From Mariniphaga sp041684965 (GTDB lineage Bacteria; Bacteroidota; Bacteroidia; Bacteroidales; Prolixibacteraceae): 64,000 nt of DNA. The DNA lies in contig JAWLGR010000003.1 in the NCBI GenBank assembly GCA_041684965.1, positions 124,001 through 188,000 on the forward strand, read 5' to 3'. Of this stretch, positions 17,376-25,126 are shown piece by piece. Each line of letters begins with the position of its first letter. Positions within the stretch are counted from its first letter, which is position 1. Below the pieces are notes generated by a model, which did no database searches, was not told where the DNA came from, and saw only the letters and a list, made by a program, of their open reading frames with translations. The translations under genes and the position numbers were made by a program.

Positions 17376-18644
17376 ATGATAAGCTGCGCATTCGTTCTGG
17401 AAAAGTCAGTCTCCGATAAACCGGAAATGATTTTCCTGTATTCACGAATCAAAGGTAAGAGATTTCGGTTCTCCACCAAAAAAAAGATTTTACCCAGAGA
17501 CTGGGTTGCCTCCGAAGGAAGACCTAAAGAGGGCATCCCTCTGGAGCGGTCAATTACAAAGGCACTGATAACTCATAAGAAATATTTCTATGGAGTGCTG
17601 GAAGAGATAGAATACAACAGAGGGGAGCCAACAGTTGAGTCAGTGAAATACCTGATGAATGTACGGATGAGCAGGAAGCAGAGCATAGAGACCATTGGTA
17701 CGTCCTCGCTGTGGGATTACTTTGAACACTTCGCAAAGAAGATGCATAAGACCCATGCGTATAATACAGCCCGTGGATTTGACACGGCTATTCTAAGGTT
17801 AAAGAAATTCAATCCGTTTCTGGAATGGAGTGATATTAATAAGAAAACATACCTCGCATACATTGAGCATCTGGAAGAGAAGGGATTTTCACGGAACTAT
17901 ATTGGTTCGCTTATTACCAGAGTCAGAATCATGTGCAATAAGGCATGGAATGAAGAAGTGCAGAAAGGCTCAGACCATAAGACATGGAAGCGGATGGAAG
18001 AGGTTATTGAGACTACCTACTTCACTGAAGAGGAAATAGAAAAGATATACGACTTAAAGATTGAGAAAGAGGGGCATGAACATGCCAGAGATTTGTTCGT
18101 CCTTGCGTGCTGGACGGGGATGAGAAGTATTAACACCCTAAACTTTGACCCGACTACAGATATACTGCGTGACCTAAGGATAATTAAAGTTTTCTCAGAT
18201 AAAGGTGTTTCCGGACAGTCATCCAAGATTCCACTTCATTGGACGACCGAGGACATCTTAGAGAAGTATAATAATGTACTGCCAAAACTTTCGTACCAGA
18301 CAATGAATGAATACATCAAAGATGTGGCCAGAGAAGCTGGGTTCACCGAGATGTTTAAATACCAGAAAACAGTGGGAGGAAAGAAGACCGTGATTTCAAA
18401 ACCACGATGGGAGACAGTTTCTACACATACAGCAAGAAGGTCATTCGCTACCAATCTTATGAAACAGGAGATTCCTATTCCGGCAATCATGTATTGCACC
18501 GGACACAAACGTGTCGATACCTTTATGAAATACATCAAGATGAACGGAGAAGAGAGTGCAATAATGATTGGCAACCATAAATCATTTCAAAGGCCAGCAT
18601 CAAGGGCAAAGAATACTGCCCCTGATATTGACTATTGCATTTAG
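17376..18644 (+). CDS. Tyrosine-type site-specific integrase
   Basis: The recombinase that inserts and excises the element at tRNA-Thr. Its 422 residues comprise an N-terminal arm-binding domain, an SAM-like core-binding domain (about 107-205) and the catalytic domain. Catalytic residues are visible: R250 in TGMRS, H351 and R354 in HTARRS, H377 in CTGHK and the nucleophile Y386 in FMKYIK. It resembles the phage/transposon integrases of Bacteroidota (phage_int_SAM_5 type). The gene reads inward from the left attachment repeat with only about 125 bases between, which is where the probable arm sites and promoter are found. No excisionase gene was recognised; one of the unnamed small genes could fill that role. 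Confidence 0.93.
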   Translation: MISCAFVLEKSVSDKPEMIFLYSRIKGKRFRFSTKKKILPRDWVASEGRPKEGIPLERSITKALITHKKYFYGVLEEIEYNRGEPTVESVKYLMNVRMSRKQSIETIGTSSLWDYFEHFAKKMHKTHAYNTARGFDTAILRLKKFNPFLEWSDINKKTYLAYIEHLEEKGFSRNYIGSLITRVRIMCNKAWNEEVQKGSDHKTWKRMEEVIETTYFTEEEIEKIYDLKIEKEGHEHARDLFVLACWTGMRSINTLNFDPTTDILRDLRIIKVFSDKGVSGQSSKIPLHWTTEDILEKYNNVLPKLSYQTMNEYIKDVAREAGFTEMFKYQKTVGGKKTVISKPRWETVSTHTARRSFATNLMKQEIPIPAIMYCTGHKRVDTFMKYIKMNGEESAIMIGNHKSFQRPASRAKNTAPDIDYCI

Positions 18645-18671
18645 ACAGGATATTATCAAAGTCCGCCTTTT

Positions 18672-18998
18672 TTAAAATGGTGTTGGGTGGCCTAATTGCA
18701 GGATAAAATATTGAGTATTGGGTATTGCTCCCCATTCCTCTTTTCCAAAACCAACCCTTAAACCCTTGCATTCAAAAATCATTTGTGACCTGTTTTTAGA
18801 ATAGCCGTTTGAAAAGCAAATAAATACATCGGTAGGATGATAATATTTACCTTTAATCTTGATTTTGCCATTTGAAAAAAACCTACACCAATAGGGTTTT
18901 ATTTCCCTATATTCTTCTTTCTTAACTTCATCGGAAATCATATCAAACCATTTCCGTTTTAAATTCAGTTGTAATACTGGTTGTCCTGCGTATATCAT
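18672..18998 (-). CDS. ASCH-domain-like protein
   Basis: A 108-residue protein whose start (VLQLNLKRKWFDMI) and KKEEYREIKPYW are typical of small ASCH/PUA-like proteins found on phages and islands, thought to bind RNA or modified nucleotides. The final tail (TQYFILQLGHPTPF) is of the usual kind. It heads away from the integrase on the minus strand and is the last of a series of small minus-strand genes; a repeated leader (19001-19040) directly precedes its start. Substrate and role are unknown. Confidence 0.65.
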   Translation of the reverse strand: MIYAGQPVLQLNLKRKWFDMISDEVKKEEYREIKPYWCRFFSNGKIKIKGKYYHPTDVFICFSNGYSKNRSQMIFECKGLRVGFGKEEWGAIPNTQYFILQLGHPTPF

Positions 18999-19000
18999 TT

Positions 19001-19040
19001 TATTGATTTTTAGATTGTTTCATCGATTGTCAAATGTGAA
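19001..19040 (-). promoter_or_regulatory. Repeated leader, copy A (before the ASCH-like gene)
   Basis: On the minus strand it begins TTCACATTTGACAAT and ends TAAAAATCAATA two bases before the start codon. Copies B (19181-19219) and C (19408-19449) stand in the same place before the next two small genes. It holds a TTTGACA box and an AT-rich block just before the ATG. Confidence 0.6.
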
Positions 19041-19043
19041 CCA

Positions 19044-19178
19044 TTAAGAAAGTGCCCTTATTCTTGCTTTTGTCCACATAATCTGCTGTTTAAGTTCCTC
19101 TTTTGACTTTTTGTCTTTTACTATCGTAAGTAATGCTTCCATGATTACTAACTGATTTAATAAAATAGCTGCTTCCAT
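19044..19178 (-). CDS. Small hypothetical helical protein (44 aa)
   Basis: A short frame from ATG 19178 to TAA 19044, reading MEAAILLNQLVIMEALLTIV and then a charged helix rich in Lys, Glu and Gln. It looks like one amphipathic and one charged helix. It is not recognised. It is supported by its position: copy B of a repeated leader stands directly before its start and copy A follows its stop, the same arrangement as for its two neighbours. It might be a small regulator or antitoxin-like protein; nothing proves this. Confidence 0.5.
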   Translation of the reverse strand: MEAAILLNQLVIMEALLTIVKDKKSKEELKQQIMWTKARIRALS

Positions 19179-19180
19179 AA

Positions 19181-19219
19181 TATTGATTTTTAATTATTTA
19201 ATGTATTGTCAAATGTGAA
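19181..19219 (-). promoter_or_regulatory. Repeated leader, copy B
   Basis: On the minus strand the first 15 bases (TTCACATTTGACAAT) and the last 12 (TAAAAATCAATA) match copy A exactly; the middle differs. It ends two bases before the ATG at 19178. Confidence 0.6.
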
Positions 19220-19405
19220 TCAATCTGTTTTATCAAAAACCTTAATCGTAAAGAACATAAGGCTTAAATAAAAATAGTACGATGATATGTTTAAGCCGAA
19301 CAGAGATGAATCAATGTTTGGTTTATTCAAATCCAAATTCAGTATTGAAAACATAAACCCGTTATAGTTATTCCACTCTGCTTCTATCAGACAAATTCTA
19401 TTCAT
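19220..19405 (-). CDS. Small hypothetical protein (61 aa)
   Basis: The open frame reaches back to 19510, but the start at 19405 (MNRICLIEAEWNNYN) is chosen because leader copy C abuts it just as A and B abut the starts of the neighbouring genes. The product has a polar N-terminal half and a hydrophobic, aromatic C-terminal half (SSYYFYLSLMFFTIKVF) that could be a membrane helix or a buried strand pair. Its stop abuts leader copy B. The family is not recognised. Confidence 0.5.
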   Translation of the reverse strand: MNRICLIEAEWNNYNGFMFSILNLDLNKPNIDSSLFGLNISSYYFYLSLMFFTIKVFDKTD

Positions 19406-19407
19406 GT

Positions 19408-19449
19408 TATTGATATTTAGTTGTTTTACACATAAATTGTCAAAGTTGT
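19408..19449 (-). promoter_or_regulatory. Repeated leader, copy C (most diverged)
   Basis: On the minus strand it shares CAACTTTGACAATTTATG-like sequence in place of TTCACATTTGACAAT and ends TAAATATCAATA before the ATG at 19405. Partly inside the 3' end of the preceding gene's neighbourhood. Confidence 0.45.
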
Positions 19450-19454
19450 GTGGT

Positions 19455-19718
19455 TTATTTAAACCTGATATGTAAGGTGTCGTCTGCATTTCCGGCATGA
19501 AAATTATCAATATCCAGATGTCTTACACACATATAGTCTAATTCAATATATCCACGACCATCTTCGGGTACAGGTTTGTATATCAACAAAGCATTATAGG
19601 CGGTTAGCATACCGTAGTTGTCCCAAAAACCAACCCCGACTTTTGATGCTTTTTTCATTGCTTTTTCAACTTCTGTTACTGCCTTCAACTGTTCTTTAGT
19701 GAGTGAATAATCTTTCAT
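19455..19718 (-). CDS. Hypothetical island protein (87 aa)
   Basis: An 87-residue protein starting MKDYSLTKEQLKAVTEVEKA, with a helical N-terminal third, a glycine-rich turn (KVGVGFWDNYG), and a C-terminal half with alternating polar and hydrophobic residues that suggests a small alpha/beta fold. It has no known motif. It belongs to the minus-strand series of small genes inside the left end of the element. It is not recognised; a DNA-mimic, anti-restriction or regulatory role would be guesswork. Confidence 0.6.
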   Translation of the reverse strand: MKDYSLTKEQLKAVTEVEKAMKKASKVGVGFWDNYGMLTAYNALLIYKPVPEDGRGYIELDYMCVRHLDIDNFHAGNADDTLHIRFK

Positions 19719-19770
19719 ATTTTCTATTTTATAAATGTTTCAACTTTGGTTCTCTTTGAAATACCATGTA

Positions 19771-20136
19771 TTAAAGGGGTTCGAACTTCATTTGGGTATC
19801 CTCCAGTAAGTAATGACACATTGTCCAAGACTTCTTTTGGTCAATAAGCCAGTGGCCATCTGCCTGTTTATAATTTTCAGACATATAGGTTGTTATCCGG
19901 TAGCCAAATTCTTCCAGCTTCCTGATATCCGCTTGTGGAAACCAATCATATAATTTCTCCAGAGAATCAGTGGCTGACAGGAACCCAACAGTCCCTTTAT
20001 TGAACGGCATCTGCATACCACTGCTCTTGCAAAACGAATACCTGTCATGGATGAGTCCGGTAAAATTACCCTGACTGTCATACCACAACCCGCCCATGTC
20101 GTTTTTATGGGCAATCCTCCAAAATACTTTCATCAT
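19771..20136 (-). CDS. Hypothetical island protein (121 aa)
   Basis: A 121-residue soluble protein rich in aromatic residues (VFWRIAHKNDMGGLWYDSQGNFTGLIH). The early GLWYDSQGNFTG turn and the later DGHWLIDQKKSW look like a compact beta-rich fold with a helix (SLEKLYDWFPQADIRKLEE) between. The family is not recognised. A strong hairpin with a T-run (20146-20182) lies only about ten bases before the start, between this gene and the repeat protein upstream, so expression may depend on read-through past that terminator. Confidence 0.6.
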   Translation of the reverse strand: MMKVFWRIAHKNDMGGLWYDSQGNFTGLIHDRYSFCKSSGMQMPFNKGTVGFLSATDSLEKLYDWFPQADIRKLEEFGYRITTYMSENYKQADGHWLIDQKKSWTMCHYLLEDTQMKFEPL

Positions 20137-20145
20137 AGCTTAGTA

Positions 20146-20182
20146 TATAAAAAGGGGAAACTTATAATAAGCTTCCCCTTTG
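20146..20182 (-). terminator. Terminator after the secreted repeat-protein gene
   Basis: On the minus strand AAAGGGGAA pairs with TTCCCCTTT, extended by CTTA/TAAG inside, followed by TTTTTATATA. It lies 27 bases past the stop of the repeat protein and directly before the next minus-strand start at 20136. Confidence 0.8.
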
Positions 20183-20208
20183 GTTTAGAAATATCGAATT
20201 ATCTATAC

Positions 20209-20751
20209 CTACTCGAAGGGTAAACCAAATTTATTACCGAAAACAGTGACCTCTTTACCGAAGGCATCTGTGGTGGCTTTAGACATACCTACAGGGAGGC
20301 CGAACTCATTTGAGCACTCTGTCTCCTTTTCACCCCAAGTGTTCACTGTGGTCTTTGCTGTGCCTGCTGGTAATCCGAATTTGTCCGAGAACTCTGTACG
20401 CTTATTTCCAAAGGCATCTTTGGTGGTTGTGGCTTCACCTTTAGGCAACCCGTGCTTGTCAGAAAAATCAGTTTTTAGATTACCGAATGCATCCTTTGTT
20501 GTTGTGGCCTCACCTACAGGAAGCCCGTACTTATTGGTGTACTGGGTACGCTTGGTTCCAAAGGCATCCACAGTGGTGGTAGCTGTGCCTTTTGGCATAC
20601 CGTACTGGTCGAGGTATTCCGTCTTCTTGTTTCCAAAAGCGTCAACCGAAGTTCTGGCCACTCCTTCCATGGAAACAGATTTAAACTTGTTCTGTGAGTA
20701 ACCGGCTGCAACTATTGCAACCAGCATCAAAATCATAATACTTCTTTTCAT
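20209..20751 (-). CDS. Exported protein of six tandem 25-residue repeats
   Basis: A 180-residue protein. Residues 1-20 (MKRSIMILMLVAIVAAGYSQ) are a good Sec signal peptide. The mature part is almost wholly made of six repeats of about 25 residues with the core DAFGxKxTxYxDKYGLPxGxATTT; the fifth is the most diverged (NTWGEKETECSNEFGLP) and holds the only cysteine. Repeats of this type look like short beta-hairpin or solenoid units and suggest a periplasmic or surface protein. No lipobox or sorting signal is seen. No known family was recognised. Repeat number may vary between relatives because unit DNA is similar enough to recombine. It is odd cargo among defence genes. Confidence 0.7.
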   Translation of the reverse strand: MKRSIMILMLVAIVAAGYSQNKFKSVSMEGVARTSVDAFGNKKTEYLDQYGMPKGTATTTVDAFGTKRTQYTNKYGLPVGEATTTKDAFGNLKTDFSDKHGLPKGEATTTKDAFGNKRTEFSDKFGLPAGTAKTTVNTWGEKETECSNEFGLPVGMSKATTDAFGKEVTVFGNKFGLPFE

Positions 20752-20942
20752 CTTCTTCTATTAGGTTTATAAACATCCGTTTTCTGTTACAAGGTAAAAA
20801 TATTTCTAATTGCCCGACGTCCAAATTCGAAGAAGGTCTTATGTTACCTACCTTTTATATAATTTCCTAAAATTCACAAATTATTTATCAACCCATTTGA
20901 TATCTTTTCGTACTATTAACATTTTCCACCCTCACTTCAATG

Positions 20943-20950
20943 CATCTTTG
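20943..20950 (+). promoter_or_regulatory. Possible -7 promoter element for the 331-aa gene
   Basis: CATCTTTG differs from TAnnTTTG at the first base. It lies 26 bases before ATG 20976 and overlaps the frame's earlier ATG at 20940, which argues for the later start. Confidence 0.3.
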
Positions 20951-20975
20951 TGCCATAACCAAAAAAAAATTAAAA

Positions 20976-21971
20976 ATGAATAATGATTTTTATGTAAGTT
21001 TTCCACTCAATTTTCTGTCACTCGCAACAGAGAATCACAAAGTGATTGATAAGATTCTCGATTTTGTAATAATTGAAAAAATGGGGAATCAACCTATTAT
21101 GTCAACAGAACTATTTATAAACAAGGTACTTTATAACTATTACAGGAAAAGAACCTTAATGCAGCAGGAATCTTTGGGCATAATAAAAGCCATCTATACA
21201 GCTGAAGATTTATTCGAGGATGGAGATTATAATGGCATTATTAGTGCTGAGGGCGAATTTAATCCAACCGAACTTGACGATGTAGTAAAACACGTTAAAA
21301 ACCATCCTGAAAAGGAGAAGCTCTTAAGATTTTTTGAAGAATCATCGATAACTTTTCAGTACGTCAAACATAAGCTTGGCATAAAAGGGGGAGATTTAAC
21401 TCAATCCATAGAAAATCATTCAGAGCTACAATTAAAACTTGAGCATTTCATAAAAGACCATGGCAAAGATGCATATACATCTATAAAACTCAAACATTTA
21501 TTTCAGGTTCGTCGAAATGAATTACCAATTGCAGAGTTCCTTTTTTTATGCTCAATAAAGTCCATTATTGGCAAGAGGAACTATACTTGGACGACAAAAG
21601 CCAAAATAGTAGAAAGAGCTTGTGGAGCCAAAATGAAAAAGGTTCTGGAAAGTATTAACAATGAATCTGTTAATGCCTTTTACGATAAATATATCATTCG
21701 ATACCATTTCGATAAAACAATTAAACATTTGACATCCAAAGGATTACTAACAAAACAAACCATAAGAAGAGGATTTTATGTCTCTACAGCCTTAGATGCT
21801 GATACTTTGAAAAGAAGAATAATGGAACAGAAAGATAAATGGAACGCACCTCTGCTTAAAGAAAGGTTATTAAGAGAAGAACTCAGGCAATATTCAGCAA
21901 CACAACAACAGCAATTGAACAACACTACAGCACCTATATACGATATTATTCCTAACAATACTTTTTCTTAA
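20976..21971 (+). CDS. Unknown island protein with possible winged-helix segment
   Basis: A 331-residue, highly charged, largely helical protein (start MNNDFYVSFPLNFLSLA). The frame also contains an ATG at 20940, but a likely promoter element overlaps it and the A-rich leader before 20976 is typical. Residues about 235-295 (TIKHLTSKGLLTKQTIRRGFYVST) look like the last helix and wing of a winged helix-turn-helix, which would suggest a DNA-binding regulator or replication-type protein for the element. The C-terminal 30 residues are Gln/Asn-rich. No family was recognised. It is divergent from the repeat-protein gene and stands alone before a strong terminator. Confidence 0.6.
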   Translation: MNNDFYVSFPLNFLSLATENHKVIDKILDFVIIEKMGNQPIMSTELFINKVLYNYYRKRTLMQQESLGIIKAIYTAEDLFEDGDYNGIISAEGEFNPTELDDVVKHVKNHPEKEKLLRFFEESSITFQYVKHKLGIKGGDLTQSIENHSELQLKLEHFIKDHGKDAYTSIKLKHLFQVRRNELPIAEFLFLCSIKSIIGKRNYTWTTKAKIVERACGAKMKKVLESINNESVNAFYDKYIIRYHFDKTIKHLTSKGLLTKQTIRRGFYVSTALDADTLKRRIMEQKDKWNAPLLKERLLREELRQYSATQQQQLNNTTAPIYDIIPNNTFS

Positions 21972-21994
21972 CAATACTTCTTCTAAATATGCTA

Positions 21995-22010
21995 CATCAC
22001 TAATGTGATG
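21995..22010. repeat. Short palindrome CATCAC-TAAT-GTGATG
   Basis: Perfect 6-bp arms around a 4-base centre, 24 bases after the stop of the 331-aa gene. It could be an operator-like site or a small hairpin. The rest of 21972-22391 holds only the terminator below and the leader of hsdM. Confidence 0.35.
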
Positions 22011-22178
22011 ACATGACCCATCTGTGTTAAAAATAAGAACGGAGTAAAGAATACAGAATTTATATTTCAATTAAAAAACCAGTACTAAAAACACCACACA
22101 TGATATAAATACTTTTTTAACATCATAATTCCGGCTCGCCTACCAATCGAGTAAAGCCGGAAGAATAACATTAGACAG

Positions 22179-22206
22179 GGGGTAGTTTCGGCTACCCCTT
22201 TTTTTA
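22179..22206 (+). terminator. Strong intrinsic terminator before the defence operon
   Basis: GGGGTAG (22179-22185), loop TTTCGG, CTACCCC (22192-22198), then seven T. It isolates the hsdM operon from upstream transcription. Confidence 0.9.
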
Positions 22207-22391
22207 ATTCCAGTTCTCAACCCTACCCTATCACATTTTCCAGTAGGTTGCACGTTTTTAAACTTGAATTAAACAAAAAAAATTCATAGATTTATACCCC
22301 GAAATATAATGACAGCATCAACCTGACTGGCTACACAACTATCAATTCCCCTTTTCAGGTGGATGCCCTGCATCAGAAACAAACAACATTC

Positions 22392-23939
22392 ATGGCAAAG
22401 AAAAACGGCAACGGAACCACCGAATCATTGGAACAGCAGCTCTGGAAGGCAGCAGACAAGCTGAGAAAGAACATCGATGCTGCAGAGTATAAACATGTTG
22501 TCCTTGGATTAATCTTCCTACAATACATCTCAGAAGCCTTTGAGGAACTCCATAATAAGCTTATAGCCGGTGAAGGAGAATTTGCCGGAGCTGACCCTGA
22601 AGACAGGGATGAATACAAGGCTATGAATGTCTTTTTCGTTCCGGAGAATGCAAGATGGACTTTTCTGCAGGCAAATGCCAAGCAGCCTACCATTGGTAAG
22701 ATTATCGATGATGCCATGGATGCCATCGAGAAGGAGAACCCTTCGCTCAAAGGTGTGCTTCCAAAGGTATATGCTCGTCAGAACCTCGACCCGAAGAGTT
22801 TGGGTGAACTTATCGACCTGATTGGAAATATCCCTCTCAAAACAACAAAAGAACGCAGTGCCGATGTGCTGGGGCATGTATTTGAATATTTCCTTGGGGA
22901 ATTTGCATTGGCAGAAGGACGTAAGGGAGGACAATTCTATACACCCAGAAGTGTGGTTGAACTGCTTGTAGAAATGCTGGAACCATATCAGGGAAGAGTA
23001 TTCGACCCTTGTTGTGGTTCAGGCGGTATGTTTGTTCAGTCGGAGAAGTTTGTAGAAGACCACAGGGGAAACTTGAACGACATATCCATTTACGGTCAGG
23101 AAAGCAACCAGACAACATGGAGACTTTGCAAGATGAATCTGGCCATCCGTGGCATTGACAGCTCGCAGGTGAAGTGGAACAATGAAGGTTCATTCCTGAA
23201 CGATGCCCACAAGGATTTAAAAGCCGATTACGTTATTGCCAACCCTCCTTTTAATGTAAGCGACTGGAGCGGAGAACTACTTCGCACTGATGGACGGTGG
23301 CAATACGGTACACCACCTGCAGGAAATGCCAACTATGCATGGATACAACACTTCCTATACCATTTAGCACCAAACGGACAGGCAGGCTTTGTTCTTTCTA
23401 AAGGTGCTCTTACTTCCAAAACTTCAGGGGAAGGAGATATAAGAAAAGAACTGGTGGAAGCCAACATGATTGACTGTATCGTAAACTTACCTGCCAAACT
23501 GTTTCTGAACACTCAGATACCTGCTTCTTTATGGTTCATGAGCCGCAACAGGACTAACGGCAAATTTCGTAACCGCTCAGGAGAAATTCTATTCATTGAT
23601 GCCCGAAACCTTGGCTATCTGATTAACCGAAGAACAAAGGTATTGTCTCAAGAAGATATCCTTCAGATTGCTGGCACCTACCACAACTGGCGTAATCCTG
23701 ATGGCAATTATGAAGATATAAAAGGTTTCTGCAGCTCTGCTACCATAAAAAGAGTGCGAGAACTGGATTATGTATTAGCATCTGGTCGATATGTAGGGCT
23801 TGCTGACGAGGAGGATGATTTCGACTTCGCAGAACGATTCAATAAGCTCAAGGCAGAGTTTGAGGAGCAGTTGAAGGAAGAGGCTGTATTGAATGAAAGA
23901 ATTTTAGCTAACCTGCAAAAAGTGAAGATAAATGAGTAA
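22392..23939 (+). CDS. hsdM: Type I restriction-modification, DNA methyltransferase subunit
   Basis: The modification subunit that methylates adenine in the type I recognition site and is also part of the restriction complex. Start MAKKNGNG at 22392 is preferred over the frame's earlier ATG at 22359 because it matches the usual HsdM N-terminus; this gives 515 residues. Domains: N-terminal helical HsdM_N (SLEQQLWKAADKLRKNIDAAEYKHVVL), then the N6-adenine methyltransferase domain with motif I DPCCGSGG at 205-212 and motif IV NPPF at 284-287. First gene of a five-gene overlapping operon (hsdM, hsdS, SIR2, herA, hsdR). Its stop overlaps the start of hsdS by 8 bases. Confidence 0.96.
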   Translation: MAKKNGNGTTESLEQQLWKAADKLRKNIDAAEYKHVVLGLIFLQYISEAFEELHNKLIAGEGEFAGADPEDRDEYKAMNVFFVPENARWTFLQANAKQPTIGKIIDDAMDAIEKENPSLKGVLPKVYARQNLDPKSLGELIDLIGNIPLKTTKERSADVLGHVFEYFLGEFALAEGRKGGQFYTPRSVVELLVEMLEPYQGRVFDPCCGSGGMFVQSEKFVEDHRGNLNDISIYGQESNQTTWRLCKMNLAIRGIDSSQVKWNNEGSFLNDAHKDLKADYVIANPPFNVSDWSGELLRTDGRWQYGTPPAGNANYAWIQHFLYHLAPNGQAGFVLSKGALTSKTSGEGDIRKELVEANMIDCIVNLPAKLFLNTQIPASLWFMSRNRTNGKFRNRSGEILFIDARNLGYLINRRTKVLSQEDILQIAGTYHNWRNPDGNYEDIKGFCSSATIKRVRELDYVLASGRYVGLADEEDDFDFAERFNKLKAEFEEQLKEEAVLNERILANLQKVKINE

Positions 23940-25116
23940 GTGGAGAGAAGTGGATTTCCAATATACTTTTGAAATTCCTTTACGGAATGGCTTAACAAAG
24001 CCTTCAAGAATCCGAGGGAAAGGTATCCAGATGGTTAATATGAAGGAAATCTTTGGATTCGATAGGATTGATGATAAAGTTAAAATGGAGCTTGTACCTA
24101 TCAATGAAAAAGAGAACATAGCTCTTCTGAGATATAATGATATTTTATTTGCGAGACAATCATTGGTAGAAGCAGGCGCTGGAAAAGTTTCCATATTTAA
24201 AGGTAAAGTTCCTACTGTATTTGAGAGCCATCTAATCCGATGTAGGTTAAATGCTTACATTGCAGATTCGGATTTTGTCTATTACTACTGGAAATCACCT
24301 ATAGGAAAGGGTCATATAAGTACAATTGTAACACAAACTGCTGCAGCTGGTATTAAAGGTTCAGTATTACAAACATTGCCAATAATTCTACCCCCTCTAA
24401 ACGAACAGAAAGCCATTGCAGAAGTCCTCAGCAGCTTAGATGATAAAATCGACCTGCTGCACCGCCAGAACAAAACGCTGGAGCAGATGGCCGAGACGCT
24501 GTTCAGGAAGTGGTTTATGGAGGATGGAAGTGAGGAGTGGGAAATGAAATCTTTAGGTGAATTAGTAACTGTTAAAAGAGGTGGTTCCCCAAGACCAATA
24601 CAAGAATATTTATCAGATTCAGGGCTAAGGTGGTTAAAAATTTCAGACGCTACACAAGAATCATCTCCATTTATATTTGACATCAAAGAACATATCAAAA
24701 TAGAAGGTCTCAAAAAGACAACACTATTAAAAGCGGGTAAATTAGTACTCTCCAACAGTGCTACTCCGGGGTTGCCTAAAATTCTTCAGGTGGATACCTG
24801 CATCCATGATGGTTGGTTACATTTTCCCGAATCTTACTTTTCCAATGAGTTTTTGTATCTCCTATTTAAAAAGATAAGACCGGAACTATTACAGCTGGGC
24901 AATGGTAGCATCTTTACCAACCTTAAAACTGATATCCTAAAACAGTATGTTTTACCGGTTCCTGATAAAGAGACATTGTTTTCATTCAATGAACAGGTAA
25001 GTAATATATTCAGCAAAGTCCTAAAAAACAGCATACAAATTCGCACCCTATCATATTTAAGAGATTTATTGCTCCCGAAGTTGATGGGTGGTGAGGTAAA
25101 AGTTGAACTAAATTAA
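23932..25116 (+). CDS. hsdS: Type I restriction-modification, specificity subunit
   Basis: The DNA-recognition subunit. The 394 residues show two target-recognition domains, each followed by a conserved helical spacer. The central spacer begins PPLNEQKAIAEVLSSLDDKI with the helix LLHRQNKTLEQMAETLFRKW; the second ends the protein (SYLRDLLLPKLMGGEV). TRD1 spans about 1-150 and TRD2 about 205-355. Each TRD reads one half of a bipartite site; the target cannot be predicted here. The frame is intact, with no sign of inverted repeats for phase-variable TRD shuffling. It overlaps hsdM by 8 bases and is followed after 10 bases by the SIR2 gene. Confidence 0.95.
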   Translation: MSKWREVDFQYTFEIPLRNGLTKPSRIRGKGIQMVNMKEIFGFDRIDDKVKMELVPINEKENIALLRYNDILFARQSLVEAGAGKVSIFKGKVPTVFESHLIRCRLNAYIADSDFVYYYWKSPIGKGHISTIVTQTAAAGIKGSVLQTLPIILPPLNEQKAIAEVLSSLDDKIDLLHRQNKTLEQMAETLFRKWFMEDGSEEWEMKSLGELVTVKRGGSPRPIQEYLSDSGLRWLKISDATQESSPFIFDIKEHIKIEGLKKTTLLKAGKLVLSNSATPGLPKILQVDTCIHDGWLHFPESYFSNEFLYLLFKKIRPELLQLGNGSIFTNLKTDILKQYVLPVPDKETLFSFNEQVSNIFSKVLKNSIQIRTLSYLRDLLLPKLMGGEVKVELN

Positions 25117-25126
25117 TAAGTCAGAT

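Noticed and set aside
19406..19510. Longer start for the 61-residue protein (up to 19510)
   Set aside because: It would overlap the preceding 87-residue gene and run through leader copy C; the leader spacing supports the start at 19405.
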